This document shows positions 24,270-35,905 of a DNA stretch of 64,000 nt, one piece after another. The number at the start of each line of letters is the position of its first letter. Position 1 is the first letter of the stretch. The position numbers were made by a program, and so were the translations under genes. The notes beneath the pieces were generated by a model that saw only the letters and a list, made by a program, of their open reading frames with translations, ran no database searches and had not been told where the DNA came from. This DNA comes from Bifidobacteriaceae bacterium (GTDB taxonomy: Bacteria > Actinomycetota > Actinomycetes > Actinomycetales > Bifidobacteriaceae): NCBI GenBank assembly GCA_022651005.1, contig JALCQD010000001.1:600366-664365 (forward strand). Reading direction: 5' to 3'.

Positions 24270-27193
24270 TTGGATGCTGCCTTCTTGGTGGCGGTTTTGC
24301 GAGTGGTGGTCTTCTTGGCGGTTGTTTTCTTGGCAGTCGTTGTGCGAGCGGTCGTCTTCTTTTTGGCGGTCGTCTTGGTCGACGTCCTGCGGCCACGACG
24401 CTTGGTCGGGCCGGCAGCGCGTTTCTCGGCGAGCAGACGGAATGCCTCCGCCGGCTCTATTTCCACTGTCGTGTACTGCTTGGGCAGTGTGCGGTTCGTC
24501 TCACCATCGGTGATGTAGGCGCCGTAGAAGCCGTCCTTGATGGTAACGTTCTTGCCATTCTCGGGATCGGGTCCCAGCTCGCGCAGCGGCGGCTTGGCAG
24601 CACCCGAACGGCGTCCCCGGTACTTGGGCTGCGCAAACAATTCCTTAGCATGGTCCAAGGTGACGGTGAAGATCTCGTCCTCGGAACCCAGCGAGCGCGT
24701 TTCGGACTTGCCGTCCGCACCCGTCTTGGTGAGGTAGGGGCCGTAACGACCGTTGTTGGCGGCAACCGTGGCGGTTGATACCTCGCCGCTCGTGGCGTCC
24801 TTCTCCTCCACTGTGCCCACTTCTCGCGGCAGGCTCAGCAGCTTGAGAGCATCGTCGAGGCTCAGGCTCTGCGGGTCCATCGTTTTGAACAACGAAGCCA
24901 TCTTGGGCTTGTCGGCTGCCTTGGCCTTGGAAGACTTGCTGGCCCGCTTTTTCGTGCCCTTTGCAGTCTTCTCCTCGGCGGCTTTCTCCGCCTTTTCGGC
25001 TTCCGGATCCTCGGGCTTGACGAGCGCCACGTACGGGCCGAACCGACCCGAGCGCACCTCCACCGTGTACCCGGTCGCAGGATCAGTGCCCAGAATGCGA
25101 GCGCCACCGGCGTTTTTCTCCAGCAGGTCGCGCGCCACCTCGACCGTCAGCTCGTCGGGAGCGATGGTGTCGGGGATGGAGGCGTGCTTGAAGTTTCCTT
25201 CGGAATCCTTCTGAGTGGTGTCCTCGAGGTAGGGGCCATAGCGACCGACGCGCACGTTGATGCCGTCGCCGATCTCGATGGTGTTGATGGCCCGGGCGTC
25301 AATCTCACCCAGCTGCGCCACCTGGGCCTGCAGTCCCTCAGTCGCCTCTTGCTCATCGGCTGCGGCGTTCTTGCCGGTGCCGAAGTAGAACTCGGTGAGC
25401 CATTCCTGGCCGGTTTCCTCGCCCTTTGCGATCTGGTCGAGGCCGTTTTCCATTTTTGCCGTGAACTCGTAGTCAACGTATTTGGGGAACTTGGTCTCCA
25501 GCAGCTTGATGACGGAGAAGGCGAGCCAGCTCGGAATGAGCGCACGGCCCTTCTCGTAGACGTATCCACGGTCGATAATCGTTGAAATGATGCTCGCATA
25601 GGTTGACGGGCGGCCGATTTCTCGGGCCTCCAACGTCTTGACGAGACTTGCCTCCGTGTATCGAGCCGGGGGTTGCGTCTGGTGCGAGGTTGGCTCCACG
25701 GTGGTGGCGTTCAATACGTCGCCCTGTGACATCTGCGGAAGGCGACCATCGCGGTCCGCTGTGTCGCCATTGCCGGAATTCTTGCCCGCGCTCTTGCTGC
25801 GTCCTGCGGCTCCGGAGTCCATCCCGTATACCTTCGTGAAGCCGGGGAACGTGATGACCGTGCCCGACGCCTGGAAGATCGCAATTCCCTGATCGCCCGC
25901 GTCGGCACTGAGCCGAACGGTTGCGGTGGAACCCTGTGCATCGGCCATCTGGGTGGCCAGGGTGCGGCGCCAAATCAAGGTGTAGAGCTTCAGCTGATCC
26001 GGAGGCACACGCGTGGCGAGCTCCTCCGGAGTACGGAAGTGGGCACCGGCGGGACGAATTGCCTCGTGCGCCTCCTGCGCTCCCGCGGTGGTGGTGGTGA
26101 ATTGGCGAGCGGACTTGCTGAGGTATTCAGCACCGAAGCGCTCCTTGACCTGATCGCGGGCGGCAGCGATTGCCTCGCCCGACAGCGTCACCGAGTCCGT
26201 ACGCATGTACGTGATATAGCCGTTTTCATACAGCCCCTGTGCGGCGCGCATCGCCGAACGCGAGCTCATGCCGAGGCGATTGCCCGCGGCCTGCTGCAGC
26301 GTCGAAGTAGTGAAGGGAGCGGCCGAGCGGCGATGATAGGGCTTGGTCTCCAACGATTCCACCGAATAATCGGCGGCCTTCAAAGTGCTGACGAGAGCGG
26401 CAGCGTCCTTCTCACCCAGCTCAAGCGGGGCATCCTTCTTCGCAGCAGCCGTCAACTCACCGTCGTCACCGAAGTCTTTGGAAGCGGCGAGACGCTTCCC
26501 TCCCAGCTCCACCAAGCGAGCCTCGAAATCGGTGGGATCGGTGGAAGCCGCATCTGCCTTACCAGTCGTCAGATTGGCAAGCACATCCCAATACGTTTTC
26601 TGCACGAACGCCATGCGCTCGCGCTCGCGCTCCACGATGAGCCTCGTGGCAACCGACTGCACGCGGCCGGCCGACAGACCCGGCCCCACCTTTCTCCACA
26701 GCACCGGCGACAGCTCGTAGCCGTAGAGGCGGTCGAGCACGCGGCGCGTCTCCTGGGCGGAAACCATGGCGGCATCCACGTCGCGAGTCTTGTTGAGCGA
26801 ACCCTTGATGGCATCCTTCGTGATCTCGTGGAACACCATGCGCTTTACGGGAACCTTGGGCTTGAGCGTCTGCACCAGATGCCATGCGATGGCCTCGCCC
26901 TCGCGGTCCTCATCAGTTGCGAGGTAGAGTTCGTCGGCGTCCTTGAGCGCGGCCTTGAGCTCCGAGACGGTCTTCTTCTTGTTCGCGTCGACAATGTAGT
27001 AGGGCTTGAAGCCGTCGTCGATATCGACGCCGAACTTGCCGTACTTGCCCTTCTGCGAGGCGGGAACCTGTGAGGGCTGCGCGAGGTCGCGAATATGGCC
27101 CACGGAGGCGAGAACAGTGTAGTCCTTGCCCAAATAGCCACCGATCTTCTTCGCCTTGGTGGGAGACTCGACGATGACGAGCTTCTTGGCCAT
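24266..27193 (-). CDS. topA: DNA topoisomerase I
   Basis: The 975-residue type IA topoisomerase relaxes negative supercoils. The N-terminus [18 protein letters not shown] opens the TOPRIM domain, with [12 protein letters not shown] near residue 96. The active-site Tyr is Y329 in [10 protein letters not shown]. The C-terminal third contains several repeated modules with the pattern RYGPYL or RFGPYV, as in actinobacterial enzymes, and no zinc fingers. It ends in a Lys/Thr-rich tail (repeats such as [10 protein letters not shown]) that should bind DNA and aid processivity, a trait of actinobacterial TopA. It is the first gene of topA-tmk-holB. Confidence 0.95.
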   Translation of the reverse strand: MAKKLVIVESPTKAKKIGGYLGKDYTVLASVGHIRDLAQPSQVPASQKGKYGKFGVDIDDGFKPYYIVDANKKKTVSELKAALKDADELYLATDEDREGEAIAWHLVQTLKPKVPVKRMVFHEITKDAIKGSLNKTRDVDAAMVSAQETRRVLDRLYGYELSPVLWRKVGPGLSAGRVQSVATRLIVERERERMAFVQKTYWDVLANLTTGKADAASTDPTDFEARLVELGGKRLAASKDFGDDGELTAAAKKDAPLELGEKDAAALVSTLKAADYSVESLETKPYHRRSAAPFTTSTLQQAAGNRLGMSSRSAMRAAQGLYENGYITYMRTDSVTLSGEAIAAARDQVKERFGAEYLSKSARQFTTTTAGAQEAHEAIRPAGAHFRTPEELATRVPPDQLKLYTLIWRRTLATQMADAQGSTATVRLSADAGDQGIAIFQASGTVITFPGFTKVYGMDSGAAGRSKSAGKNSGNGDTADRDGRLPQMSQGDVLNATTVEPTSHQTQPPARYTEASLVKTLEAREIGRPSTYASIISTIIDRGYVYEKGRALIPSWLAFSVIKLLETKFPKYVDYEFTAKMENGLDQIAKGEETGQEWLTEFYFGTGKNAAADEQEATEGLQAQVAQLGEIDARAINTIEIGDGINVRVGRYGPYLEDTTQKDSEGNFKHASIPDTIAPDELTVEVARDLLEKNAGGARILGTDPATGYTVEVRSGRFGPYVALVKPEDPEAEKAEKAAEEKTAKGTKKRASKSSKAKAADKPKMASLFKTMDPQSLSLDDALKLLSLPREVGTVEEKDATSGEVSTATVAANNGRYGPYLTKTGADGKSETRSLGSEDEIFTVTLDHAKELFAQPKYRGRRSGAAKPPLRELGPDPENGKNVTIKDGFYGAYITDGETNRTLPKQYTTVEIEPAEAFRLLAEKRAAGPTKRRGRRTSTKTTAKKKTTARTTTAKKTTAKKTTTRKTATKKAASK

Positions 27194-27285
27194 CTCATAT
27201 CCTTCCGATTGCGCCGCGCGGTGTGGTGCATGCCTGCTGACGATGGCTTATTCCGCCATGCCGCAGACGGGCGTCCTCTAATACG

Positions 27286-27318
27286 CGTCCTGAGAACTGT
27301 ATATCACGACTCAGGACG
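27286..27318 (-). terminator. Hairpin after the PAP2 phosphatase gene
   Basis: CGTCCTGAG (27286-27294) pairs with CTCAGGACG (27310-27318), just beyond the PAP2 stop codon. There is no clear T-run, so it may be a weak or factor-assisted terminator. Confidence 0.4.
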
Positions 27319-27329
27319 AGATCGACACT

Positions 27330-28655
27330 TCAGGACTCGTTTGTGGAAAATTGCGATGCGGCCGGAGGCGCGGGCGGGGCACCCACGAGGCCGACCGCAG
27401 AGAGCGGCGACGCCGTGATTTGGCGCAGTGCCGAGATCACTCCAAGGCCGAGGCAGGCGGTGCTCATGATGGCGAGCATTGCCGAGCCCTGCGCGGCCGA
27501 CACGGTCCACGCCTCCTGTGAGCCGAGGCCGGACAGCAGCTGCCACACAAGATAGCCCGTGAAGAGCAGACCACATACGCCGGCAACGAGCATGACTGTG
27601 GATACGATCTGTACAGAGGCGCTCGAACGGCGCGCCCCCGCCTTATCCATTCCCGACGCGCGGGTGAAGGCCATGGTGATGAGCGCGAGGCCGGTGACGA
27701 GGAGGAAGGCGACGATGACGTCGCTGGGCCTGTGCCACTTCCCCACCACGACGCTGATGCCCACACTCGACGCAAAGAGGAAGCCGACCACGGAGGCGAT
27801 GGCGCGCAGAGACATCGGCACTGCCATCACGAGAACGGCTGCGGCGGCAAACGCCGCGACGGAGTGGCCCGAGGGCGAGGTGTTGCTGGGGTTGGCGAGC
27901 GTTGGATCCAGGGTGGGACGCGGCAGCACTCCCTTGAGAAGGAACCCTGCGAGGAAGCTCGCCAGCGCAAAGCCGATGAGCTGGATGAGCAGCAGCCAGC
28001 GGCGGCGCACTACCACCATGAGCACCGAGACGATGCCGATGATGATGATCAGTCCGATGACATACGTGGAGCGGGTGAAGAACTCGGCGAGCGGCCCAAG
28101 CGCCGCAGGGAAGCCGTCTTTGAGGGTCTCCCATACGAGATCGTCATACTCCTGGCCCGTCGTTGTGCGCACTGCGACCCACCACACTAGGCCCGCCGCC
28201 GCCACGAACAGAAGGCCGAAGACCACGCACAGGACCACACTCGACGTGCGCGGTGCGCGCAGCAGCGGATCCTTGAGTGTTTCGTCGATGGGAGTAGCTG
28301 ACGCGGGGAGGGAGGCAGATGTGTCTGCGGAAGCCTGTGGGGTAAAAGCATCAGCGGCCGACGCCGGGGAAGCGGGAACGGGAGCAAAGGCCTGCGTGCG
28401 GTCGACGTCGTCATCCGCTGCAGCGCGGACCGGTTCCATCGATGCCGTGGTGGCATTCAGATCGTCGTCCACGTCTCTGGCGATCTGTTCCACTCGCGCC
28501 GCAGTAGGAATTGAATCTGGCGCAGGCACGGGCTGCGAAGTGGGGGCAGCTTCGGGCGTGGGCACAGGTTCTGGAGAAGCCGCAGCCGCACGTTCCGCAG
28601 TGCCCGAAGAAGACTCGATCGCGTCGGAATCAGTCGGTGTCTGGAAATCGCTCAT
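27330..28655 (-). CDS. PAP2-family membrane phosphatase with long disordered N-terminus
   Basis: The start at 28655 (MSDFQTPTDSD) is preferred. The 441-residue protein begins with about 140 residues rich in Ser, Ala, Pro and Asp that look disordered. A PAP2 membrane domain follows, with KGVLPRPTL, the catalytic SPSGHS and KWHRPSDVIVA in order, and then further hydrophobic helices. PAP2 enzymes remove phosphate from lipids such as undecaprenyl pyrophosphate or phosphatidic acid. Given the neighbouring envelope genes, a role in lipid-carrier recycling is plausible but unproven. An SRP RNA gene lies just upstream. Confidence 0.85.
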   Translation of the reverse strand: MSDFQTPTDSDAIESSSGTAERAAAASPEPVPTPEAAPTSQPVPAPDSIPTAARVEQIARDVDDDLNATTASMEPVRAAADDDVDRTQAFAPVPASPASAADAFTPQASADTSASLPASATPIDETLKDPLLRAPRTSSVVLCVVFGLLFVAAAGLVWWVAVRTTTGQEYDDLVWETLKDGFPAALGPLAEFFTRSTYVIGLIIIIGIVSVLMVVVRRRWLLLIQLIGFALASFLAGFLLKGVLPRPTLDPTLANPSNTSPSGHSVAAFAAAAVLVMAVPMSLRAIASVVGFLFASSVGISVVVGKWHRPSDVIVAFLLVTGLALITMAFTRASGMDKAGARRSSASVQIVSTVMLVAGVCGLLFTGYLVWQLLSGLGSQEAWTVSAAQGSAMLAIMSTACLGLGVISALRQITASPLSAVGLVGAPPAPPAASQFSTNES

Positions 28656-28755
28656 GACACTTGACTGTATTCGCATCCGTGTGGCGCAACTGTGCGCTTG
28701 GCCGAATATGCACGCGATATCAACAGAAATCAACAGGAAATTACAGAATATGAAA

Positions 28756-28841
28756 GACTCCCGCGCACCCGCCAGAGGCCACTTACCCTTGCTGCATTCC
28801 TGCCCTGGGGGAGTTGGGTGACATAGCGCCGCGTGGGAGCC
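28756..28841 (-). ncRNA. ffs: Signal recognition particle RNA (small bacterial 4.5S type)
   Basis: On the minus strand a single long hairpin of about 86 bases has outer arms GGCTCCC and GGGAGTC. Its apical part, CCAGGGCAGGAATGCAGC followed by AAGGGTAAG, matches the conserved Ffh-binding region with its GGAA-type tetraloop. T-rich sequence (TTTCATATTC) follows. The RNA works with Ffh to target nascent membrane proteins. Confidence 0.85.
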
Positions 28842-28847
28842 GTATTC

Positions 28848-28875
28848 AGTTTACCCGGTTTTGCGAATGTGTCGA
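28848..28875 (-). promoter_or_regulatory. Promoter of the SRP RNA gene
   Basis: On the minus strand the -35 TCGACA (28875-28870) and -10 TAAACT (28853-28848) are 16 bases apart. The -10 ends six bases before the predicted RNA 5' end. Confidence 0.55.
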
Positions 28876-28925
28876 GTCGCGCCAAAGGTTTCCCGCGAAG
28901 TGCACAGCACATTCGGAGAAAAACG

Positions 28926-30260
28926 CTACCGCACGCGCACGTCCGCAATGTCGATGAGCATGGTCTGTTGAGCGAGCACGCCCACAGAACTGACCGGCTG
29001 GATCACCGCGTTGGCGACACCCAACGCCCCTCCGAAGCTCCTCGCGGACGAGGCCGATGACGAGGACACGGAATGTCCGGAACGTCGCGCCGCCTTCGCT
29101 GCGGCTTTGCGGCGCCTCTTGGCCTTGTGAGAATCATGGTCCGCCACAGATGTCGTGACCTCGGCGGAAGAGACGGAAGAGAAGACCGCGGCTGAGGTGA
29201 CGTCCTCCGAGGGGCTCGCAGAAGAATCTACAAAAGAATTCGTAGTTGTGGTGTCATACAAGATGGGCGCCGACAACGGCGAGGCGATAGGGGTGTTCTC
29301 AGAAGCCGCGGCGGCACCCGTGCCGGTAGAAGGGGACGAGGTAGCAGAGGTGTCGGATTCCGACTCTGTGCGAGCCCACGGCAGCGCCACGCCGTCGCGA
29401 GTGACACCCTTGGCGAAGGTACGCTTCATGCGGCGCATGCCCTCGAGATCACGCTGAATGGTGTCGGACACATTGATGTCGTCTTCGAGCGTCTGCTTCC
29501 ACACAACGGGAATCTCATAGATCAGCATTCCTGCGTTCTGTGCGAGCAGCAACAGCTCGGTGTCGAAGAAGAGCCCGTCGTCGCACACGAGAGGCAACAG
29601 GGTCTTGGCAGCGGAGGCTGTTATGGCCTTGAATCCGCACTGCGCATCGTGGAAGCTCGCGCTCAGATATGAATGTAACAACATGTTATAGGTGCGGGAG
29701 ATAAATTCACGCCGCAGCGTGCGTGATACCTGCGACTCGCTCAACAGTCGCGAACCGATGGCAATGTCGGCGCCGCCCACCAGCAGCGAGCCAATGAGGA
29801 AGCCGATGTCCTTGATATCCGCCGACAAAGAAAGGTCCATATACGAGACGACCGAAGCCTGCGAATCTCCCCAGGCGGCCTTCAGAGCACGACCTCGACC
29901 TGTCGTATCCATGCGCAGAGCGCGCAGCTGCGTGGGAAACTCTGCCACGAGCCGCGACACCACGTCCCAGGTGCCGTCGGTGCTCGCCATGTCCACGAGC
30001 ACGATGTTCCAAGTGAAGCCCGCACGATGCGTGGCGTGATCATCGAGAAAGTTCTTCAGCGTGCGCACACGCGAATCCACATCGGACGCTCGGTTATACA
30101 CCGGGAGCGCCACGTCCACCGACACCGCGGCCGGGGCGCCAATGCGCTCCACCTCACCAGAGACGCCGTACCGTTCGCCGGTCTCCTCCGCGGCACGCAT
30201 GCCATACGCGGGAGCCGTGCCGGTCGCGGCTATTTCGGTGGAAGTCATCTCTGTGTTCAT
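28926..30260 (-). CDS. Family 2 glycosyltransferase (polyprenyl-phosphate hexose synthase-like)
   Basis: The start at 30260 (MNTEMTST) is preferred over a TTG at 30272. The 444-residue protein has a GT2 domain at about residues 45-285. Key segments are VDVALPVYNRASDVD, VDMASTDGTWD, the metal-site variant SYMDLSLSADI, and DAQCGFKAI. The last resembles enzymes that load a sugar on to polyprenyl phosphate (Alg5/DPG-synthase type). The C-terminal third is Ser/Thr/Ala-rich and basic (KAKRRRKAAAKAARR) with no clear membrane helix. It begins the envelope-polymer region and lies downstream of rmlB and the acyltransferase gene on the same strand. The sugar donor is unknown. Confidence 0.8.
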   Translation of the reverse strand: MNTEMTSTEIAATGTAPAYGMRAAEETGERYGVSGEVERIGAPAAVSVDVALPVYNRASDVDSRVRTLKNFLDDHATHRAGFTWNIVLVDMASTDGTWDVVSRLVAEFPTQLRALRMDTTGRGRALKAAWGDSQASVVSYMDLSLSADIKDIGFLIGSLLVGGADIAIGSRLLSESQVSRTLRREFISRTYNMLLHSYLSASFHDAQCGFKAITASAAKTLLPLVCDDGLFFDTELLLLAQNAGMLIYEIPVVWKQTLEDDINVSDTIQRDLEGMRRMKRTFAKGVTRDGVALPWARTESESDTSATSSPSTGTGAAAASENTPIASPLSAPILYDTTTTNSFVDSSASPSEDVTSAAVFSSVSSAEVTTSVADHDSHKAKRRRKAAAKAARRSGHSVSSSSASSARSFGGALGVANAVIQPVSSVGVLAQQTMLIDIADVRVR

Positions 30261-30368
30261 GATGCCAAGCAAACTCGTCCAAGCTGCACTCAGCCCCGAT
30301 GGAGTCTTGGAATACTCCCAGCGTTTGTCTGTGAGAATCCTGAAAGTGACGGTGAAGGCCGCGGACCT

Positions 30369-32658
<2,290 letters not shown>

Positions 32659-32848
32659 TCACCAAACAACGGGAAATATACCACACAGACTCGCGTGAAT
32701 TGTTGAGACTTTCATCTGTCGTTCGTAAAAGTCTCATGAGAGGTCAGACTCTCTTCCCGTCGCGCACGCGTGGCCACCGTAGTATGAGGACAGCACGGAC
32801 GCCGCTGCGCCCGACCGCAGAAATGACCACCCGTGAAGGAAGGTATTC

Positions 32849-34006
32849 GTGACTGATCTCGTCATCGTGGGAGCGGGCCTCTTCGGCCTCACCATCGCCC
32901 AGCAGGCATCTGAGAAACTCAATGCCAAGGTTCAGATCGTCGACATCCGCGACCACATCGGCGGCAATGCCTACTCGTACTTCGACGAGGAAACGGGTAT
33001 CGAAATCCACAAGTACGGCGCACATCTTTTCCACACCTCCAACAAGCGCGTATGGGAGTACGTCAACCGCTTCACGAAGTTCACCGACTACGTGCACCGC
33101 GTCTACACCACGCACAACGGCGAGGTATTCCCTCTGCCTATCAACTTGGGAACCATCAATCAGTTCTTCCGCGCCGCCTACTCCCCCATGGAGGCGCAGG
33201 CGCTCATCGCGCAGCAGGCTGGCGAATACGCCGACGTCGACCCGCAGAACCTCAACGATCAGGGCATCAAGCTCATCGGCAAGCCGCTGTACGAGGCCTT
33301 CATCAAGAACTACACGGGTAAGCAGTGGCAAACGGATCCCAGCGAACTGCCGGCCTCCATCATCCGGCGCCTCCCCGTGCGTTTCAATTACAACAACCGC
33401 TACTTCAAGGACACGTACGAAGGTCTGCCCGCCGACGGCTACACGAAGTGGTTCGAGCGTATGATCGACGACCCGAACATCACCGTCACTCTGGGAACAG
33501 ACTTCTTCGACGATTCGCAGCCGCTCAGCAAGAAAGCCCTGCGCGGGAACGTCCCCATCGTCTACACCGGCCCCATCGACCGCTACTTCGACTACGAGTT
33601 GGGCACCCTCAAGTGGCGCACCGTGGACTTCAAGGAACACCGCTTCGACGAGGTGGATCATCTTGGCTGCCCCGTGATGAACTACGCCGATGCCGACGTC
33701 CCCTTCACCCGCTCGATTGAGTTCAAGAACTTCAACCCCGAGCGCACGGACGTCGCGGCACAGAAAAAGACCGTGGTGTGGGACGAGTACTCACGCTTCG
33801 CCGGCCGCGATGACGACCCGTACTACCCCGTCAACACCGACGAGGATCGGGAGATGTTCGCAAAGTACGCAGCCATGGAAAAGGCGGAGCCAAACATGGT
33901 GTTCGGCGGTCGCCTCGGCGGGTACGCCTACTTCGACATGCATCAGACCATCAACAGCGCGCTCATCGCCTTCGAAAAGCAGGTCGAGCCACTCCTGAAG
34001 AAATAG
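32849..34006 (+). CDS. glf: UDP-galactopyranose mutase
   Basis: The 385-residue flavoenzyme interconverts UDP-galactopyranose and UDP-galactofuranose. The FAD-binding start is LVIVGAGLFGLTIAQ, followed by RDHIGGNAYSYFDEETGIE and YGAHLFHTSNKRVWEYV. The motif FIKNYTGKQWQTDP and the C-terminal GRLGGYAYFDMHQTI are classic for Glf. It supplies the donor for the GlfT2-like enzyme at 42808. It heads a plus-strand operon with the TarI/TarJ-like genes and a large GT2 protein. Confidence 0.95.
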   Translation: MTDLVIVGAGLFGLTIAQQASEKLNAKVQIVDIRDHIGGNAYSYFDEETGIEIHKYGAHLFHTSNKRVWEYVNRFTKFTDYVHRVYTTHNGEVFPLPINLGTINQFFRAAYSPMEAQALIAQQAGEYADVDPQNLNDQGIKLIGKPLYEAFIKNYTGKQWQTDPSELPASIIRRLPVRFNYNNRYFKDTYEGLPADGYTKWFERMIDDPNITVTLGTDFFDDSQPLSKKALRGNVPIVYTGPIDRYFDYELGTLKWRTVDFKEHRFDEVDHLGCPVMNYADADVPFTRSIEFKNFNPERTDVAAQKKTVVWDEYSRFAGRDDDPYYPVNTDEDREMFAKYAAMEKAEPNMVFGGRLGGYAYFDMHQTINSALIAFEKQVEPLLKK

Positions 34007-34071
34007 CTGGCACAGCAAATCGCTACAGAAACTTATAGAGAACACAGAACGGCATAAACGAAAGGCCTCAC

Positions 34072-34776
34072 ATGAAGTTTTACGCAGTCATCCTCGCAGG
34101 CGGCGTTGGCAAGCGCATGGGAAACGTGGGCAAGCCCAAGCAGTATCTGCAGTTGGGGAGCAAGCCCATCATCGTGCACACAGTGGAGAAGTTCGCCATT
34201 CACCCCGGCTTCGAGCGCGTCCTCGTGCTCACCCCCGCAGAATGGGTCGAAAACACCAAGGACATTCTGCGCAAGTCCTTCGGCGACTCCGAGCACGTCA
34301 TCGTGACCGAGGGCGGTGCCCAGCGCAACGACACCGTGATGGCCGCCATCGACTGGATTGAGCAGCACGACGGCATCGACAAAGACACGGTCATCGTGAC
34401 CCACGACGCCGTGCGCCCGTTCATCTCAGAACGCATCATCGAAGACAATCTCGCCGCCATGAAGGACTACGACGCCTGTGACACCGTGATTCCCGCCGCC
34501 GATACCATCGTCGTGAGCGACGAGGGTGAAGAAATCACCACGATCCCCGACCGCAAGACCATGTTCCGCGGCCAGACGCCACAGTCGTTCAAGGCCCTGC
34601 GCCTGCGCGAGCTCTACACCTCGCTCAGCGAGAAGGACAAGGACTGGCTGCCCGACGCCTGCTCGATCTTCACGACCAAGAACATTCCCGTCAAGCTCGT
34701 GGCTGGCGAGGAAGAGAACATCAAGGTCACCTACCCTGCCGACCTGCGCATGGCCCAGGCGCTTATCGCTGAATAA
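34072..34776 (+). CDS. tarI: IspD/TarI-family cytidylyltransferase, probably ribitol-5-phosphate cytidylyltransferase
   Basis: The 234-residue enzyme has the nucleotide-binding start VILAGGVGKRMG, the Lys in GKPKQYL, THDAVRPFI and RGQTPQSFK. The family includes IspD (isoprenoid) and TarI (CDP-ribitol). The TarJ-like gene directly downstream and the surrounding wall genes favour TarI, which makes CDP-ribitol for polyribitol-phosphate or ribitol decoration. IspD activity cannot be excluded from sequence. Spacing to glf is 65 bases and to the next gene 62 bases, so they likely form one operon. Confidence 0.85.
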   Translation: MKFYAVILAGGVGKRMGNVGKPKQYLQLGSKPIIVHTVEKFAIHPGFERVLVLTPAEWVENTKDILRKSFGDSEHVIVTEGGAQRNDTVMAAIDWIEQHDGIDKDTVIVTHDAVRPFISERIIEDNLAAMKDYDACDTVIPAADTIVVSDEGEEITTIPDRKTMFRGQTPQSFKALRLRELYTSLSEKDKDWLPDACSIFTTKNIPVKLVAGEEENIKVTYPADLRMAQALIAE

Positions 34777-34838
34777 ACCCGCGCCGCGTCCCTCATCCAT
34801 TAAGCTTCAATCCAGAATTTAGACATCAGGAGATCACC

Positions 34839-35873
34839 ATGCTCAACACCATTTACCGCTTGGCGGCACCTCGACGCTTTGAAAAAGTTCTCGTCGACGA
34901 GTCGTTCCACGGCAATGAAGTGCTCGTGCGCCCCACCTATGTCTCCATCTGCATGGCGGATCAGCGCTATTTCCTCGGCACGCGCGATCCCAAGGTGCTG
35001 GAGAAGAAGCTGCCGATGGCCCTGGTGCACGAGGCGAGTGGCGTGGTGCAGTACGATCCCACGGGACGACTCACCCCGGGCACTCCCGTTCTCATGGTTC
35101 CTGACGATCCTCATGAGACCGATCCCGTGCGCGCAGAAAACTACCTGCGTAGCTCCACTTTCGCAGGGTCTTCGGAGGACGGCTTCCTGCAGGAGCTCGT
35201 GCGCCTCGATCCCCACCGCGTGGTGCCGATCGAGCACGGGGAGGTGAGCGGCCAAACTGCGGCCTTCACGGAGCTAGTATCCGTGTCCATGCACGCCATC
35301 AGCCGCTTCGAGGTCACCGCGCATTCCGACCGCGCAACTCTCGGAGTCTGGGGCGACGGCAACCTGGGGTACATCGTGTCGCTGCTGCTGACGCGCCTCT
35401 ACCCCGACTCTCAGATTGTGGTTTTCGGGCGTTCCCGCGAGAAGCTGGAAAACTTCACTTTCGCGTCGGCCACTTATTTGACCGACGACATTCCCGACGA
35501 TCTTCAGGTCGACCACGGCTTCGAATGCGCGGGCGGCAACGGCTCGGCCGACGCCATTGCGCAGTTCATCTCCCTGGTGCGCCCGGAAGGCACGCTCATG
35601 CTCATGGGCGTTTCTGAATACTCCCAACCCATCGAAACCCGCATGGTGTTGGAGAAGGGCTTGCGTCTGGTGGGATCCTCCCGCTCGGGCCGCAAGGACT
35701 TCGAAAATACGCTCGCGCTCTACCGCGAGCATCCTGAGACGGTGCGCTATCTGTCCCGCCTCATCAACGCCGTCTACGACATTCGCAACGTGGACGACAT
35801 CACTAATTGCTTCGAAATGGATTCTCATCCCCATTTCGGTAAGTCCATTATGAAGATGAGCAATCAAGGCTAG
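34839..35873 (+). CDS. tarJ: TarJ-like ribulose-5-phosphate reductase
   Basis: The 344-residue protein belongs to the medium-chain alcohol dehydrogenases. VSICMADQRYFLGTRDP near residue 30 and HEASGVV near 65 are the N-terminal catalytic-domain landmarks. LGVWGDGNLGYIVSLLL near 170 is the NADPH-binding Rossmann loop. DHGFECAGGNGS and GSSRSGRKDF follow. This pattern fits TarJ, which reduces ribulose-5-phosphate to ribitol-5-phosphate for TarI. The tarI-tarJ order and operon support the call. An AGGAGAT ribosome site precedes the ATG. Confidence 0.85.
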   Translation: MLNTIYRLAAPRRFEKVLVDESFHGNEVLVRPTYVSICMADQRYFLGTRDPKVLEKKLPMALVHEASGVVQYDPTGRLTPGTPVLMVPDDPHETDPVRAENYLRSSTFAGSSEDGFLQELVRLDPHRVVPIEHGEVSGQTAAFTELVSVSMHAISRFEVTAHSDRATLGVWGDGNLGYIVSLLLTRLYPDSQIVVFGRSREKLENFTFASATYLTDDIPDDLQVDHGFECAGGNGSADAIAQFISLVRPEGTLMLMGVSEYSQPIETRMVLEKGLRLVGSSRSGRKDFENTLALYREHPETVRYLSRLINAVYDIRNVDDITNCFEMDSHPHFGKSIMKMSNQG

Positions 35874-35905
35874 CGAGCCATCCGGCTCCGGTGAGGACAC
35901 AATCT

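Noticed and set aside
25147..27231. Several open frames of 60-166 codons overlapping topA
   Set aside because: They are Arg/Ser/Pro-rich alternative frames of topA without independent start sites.
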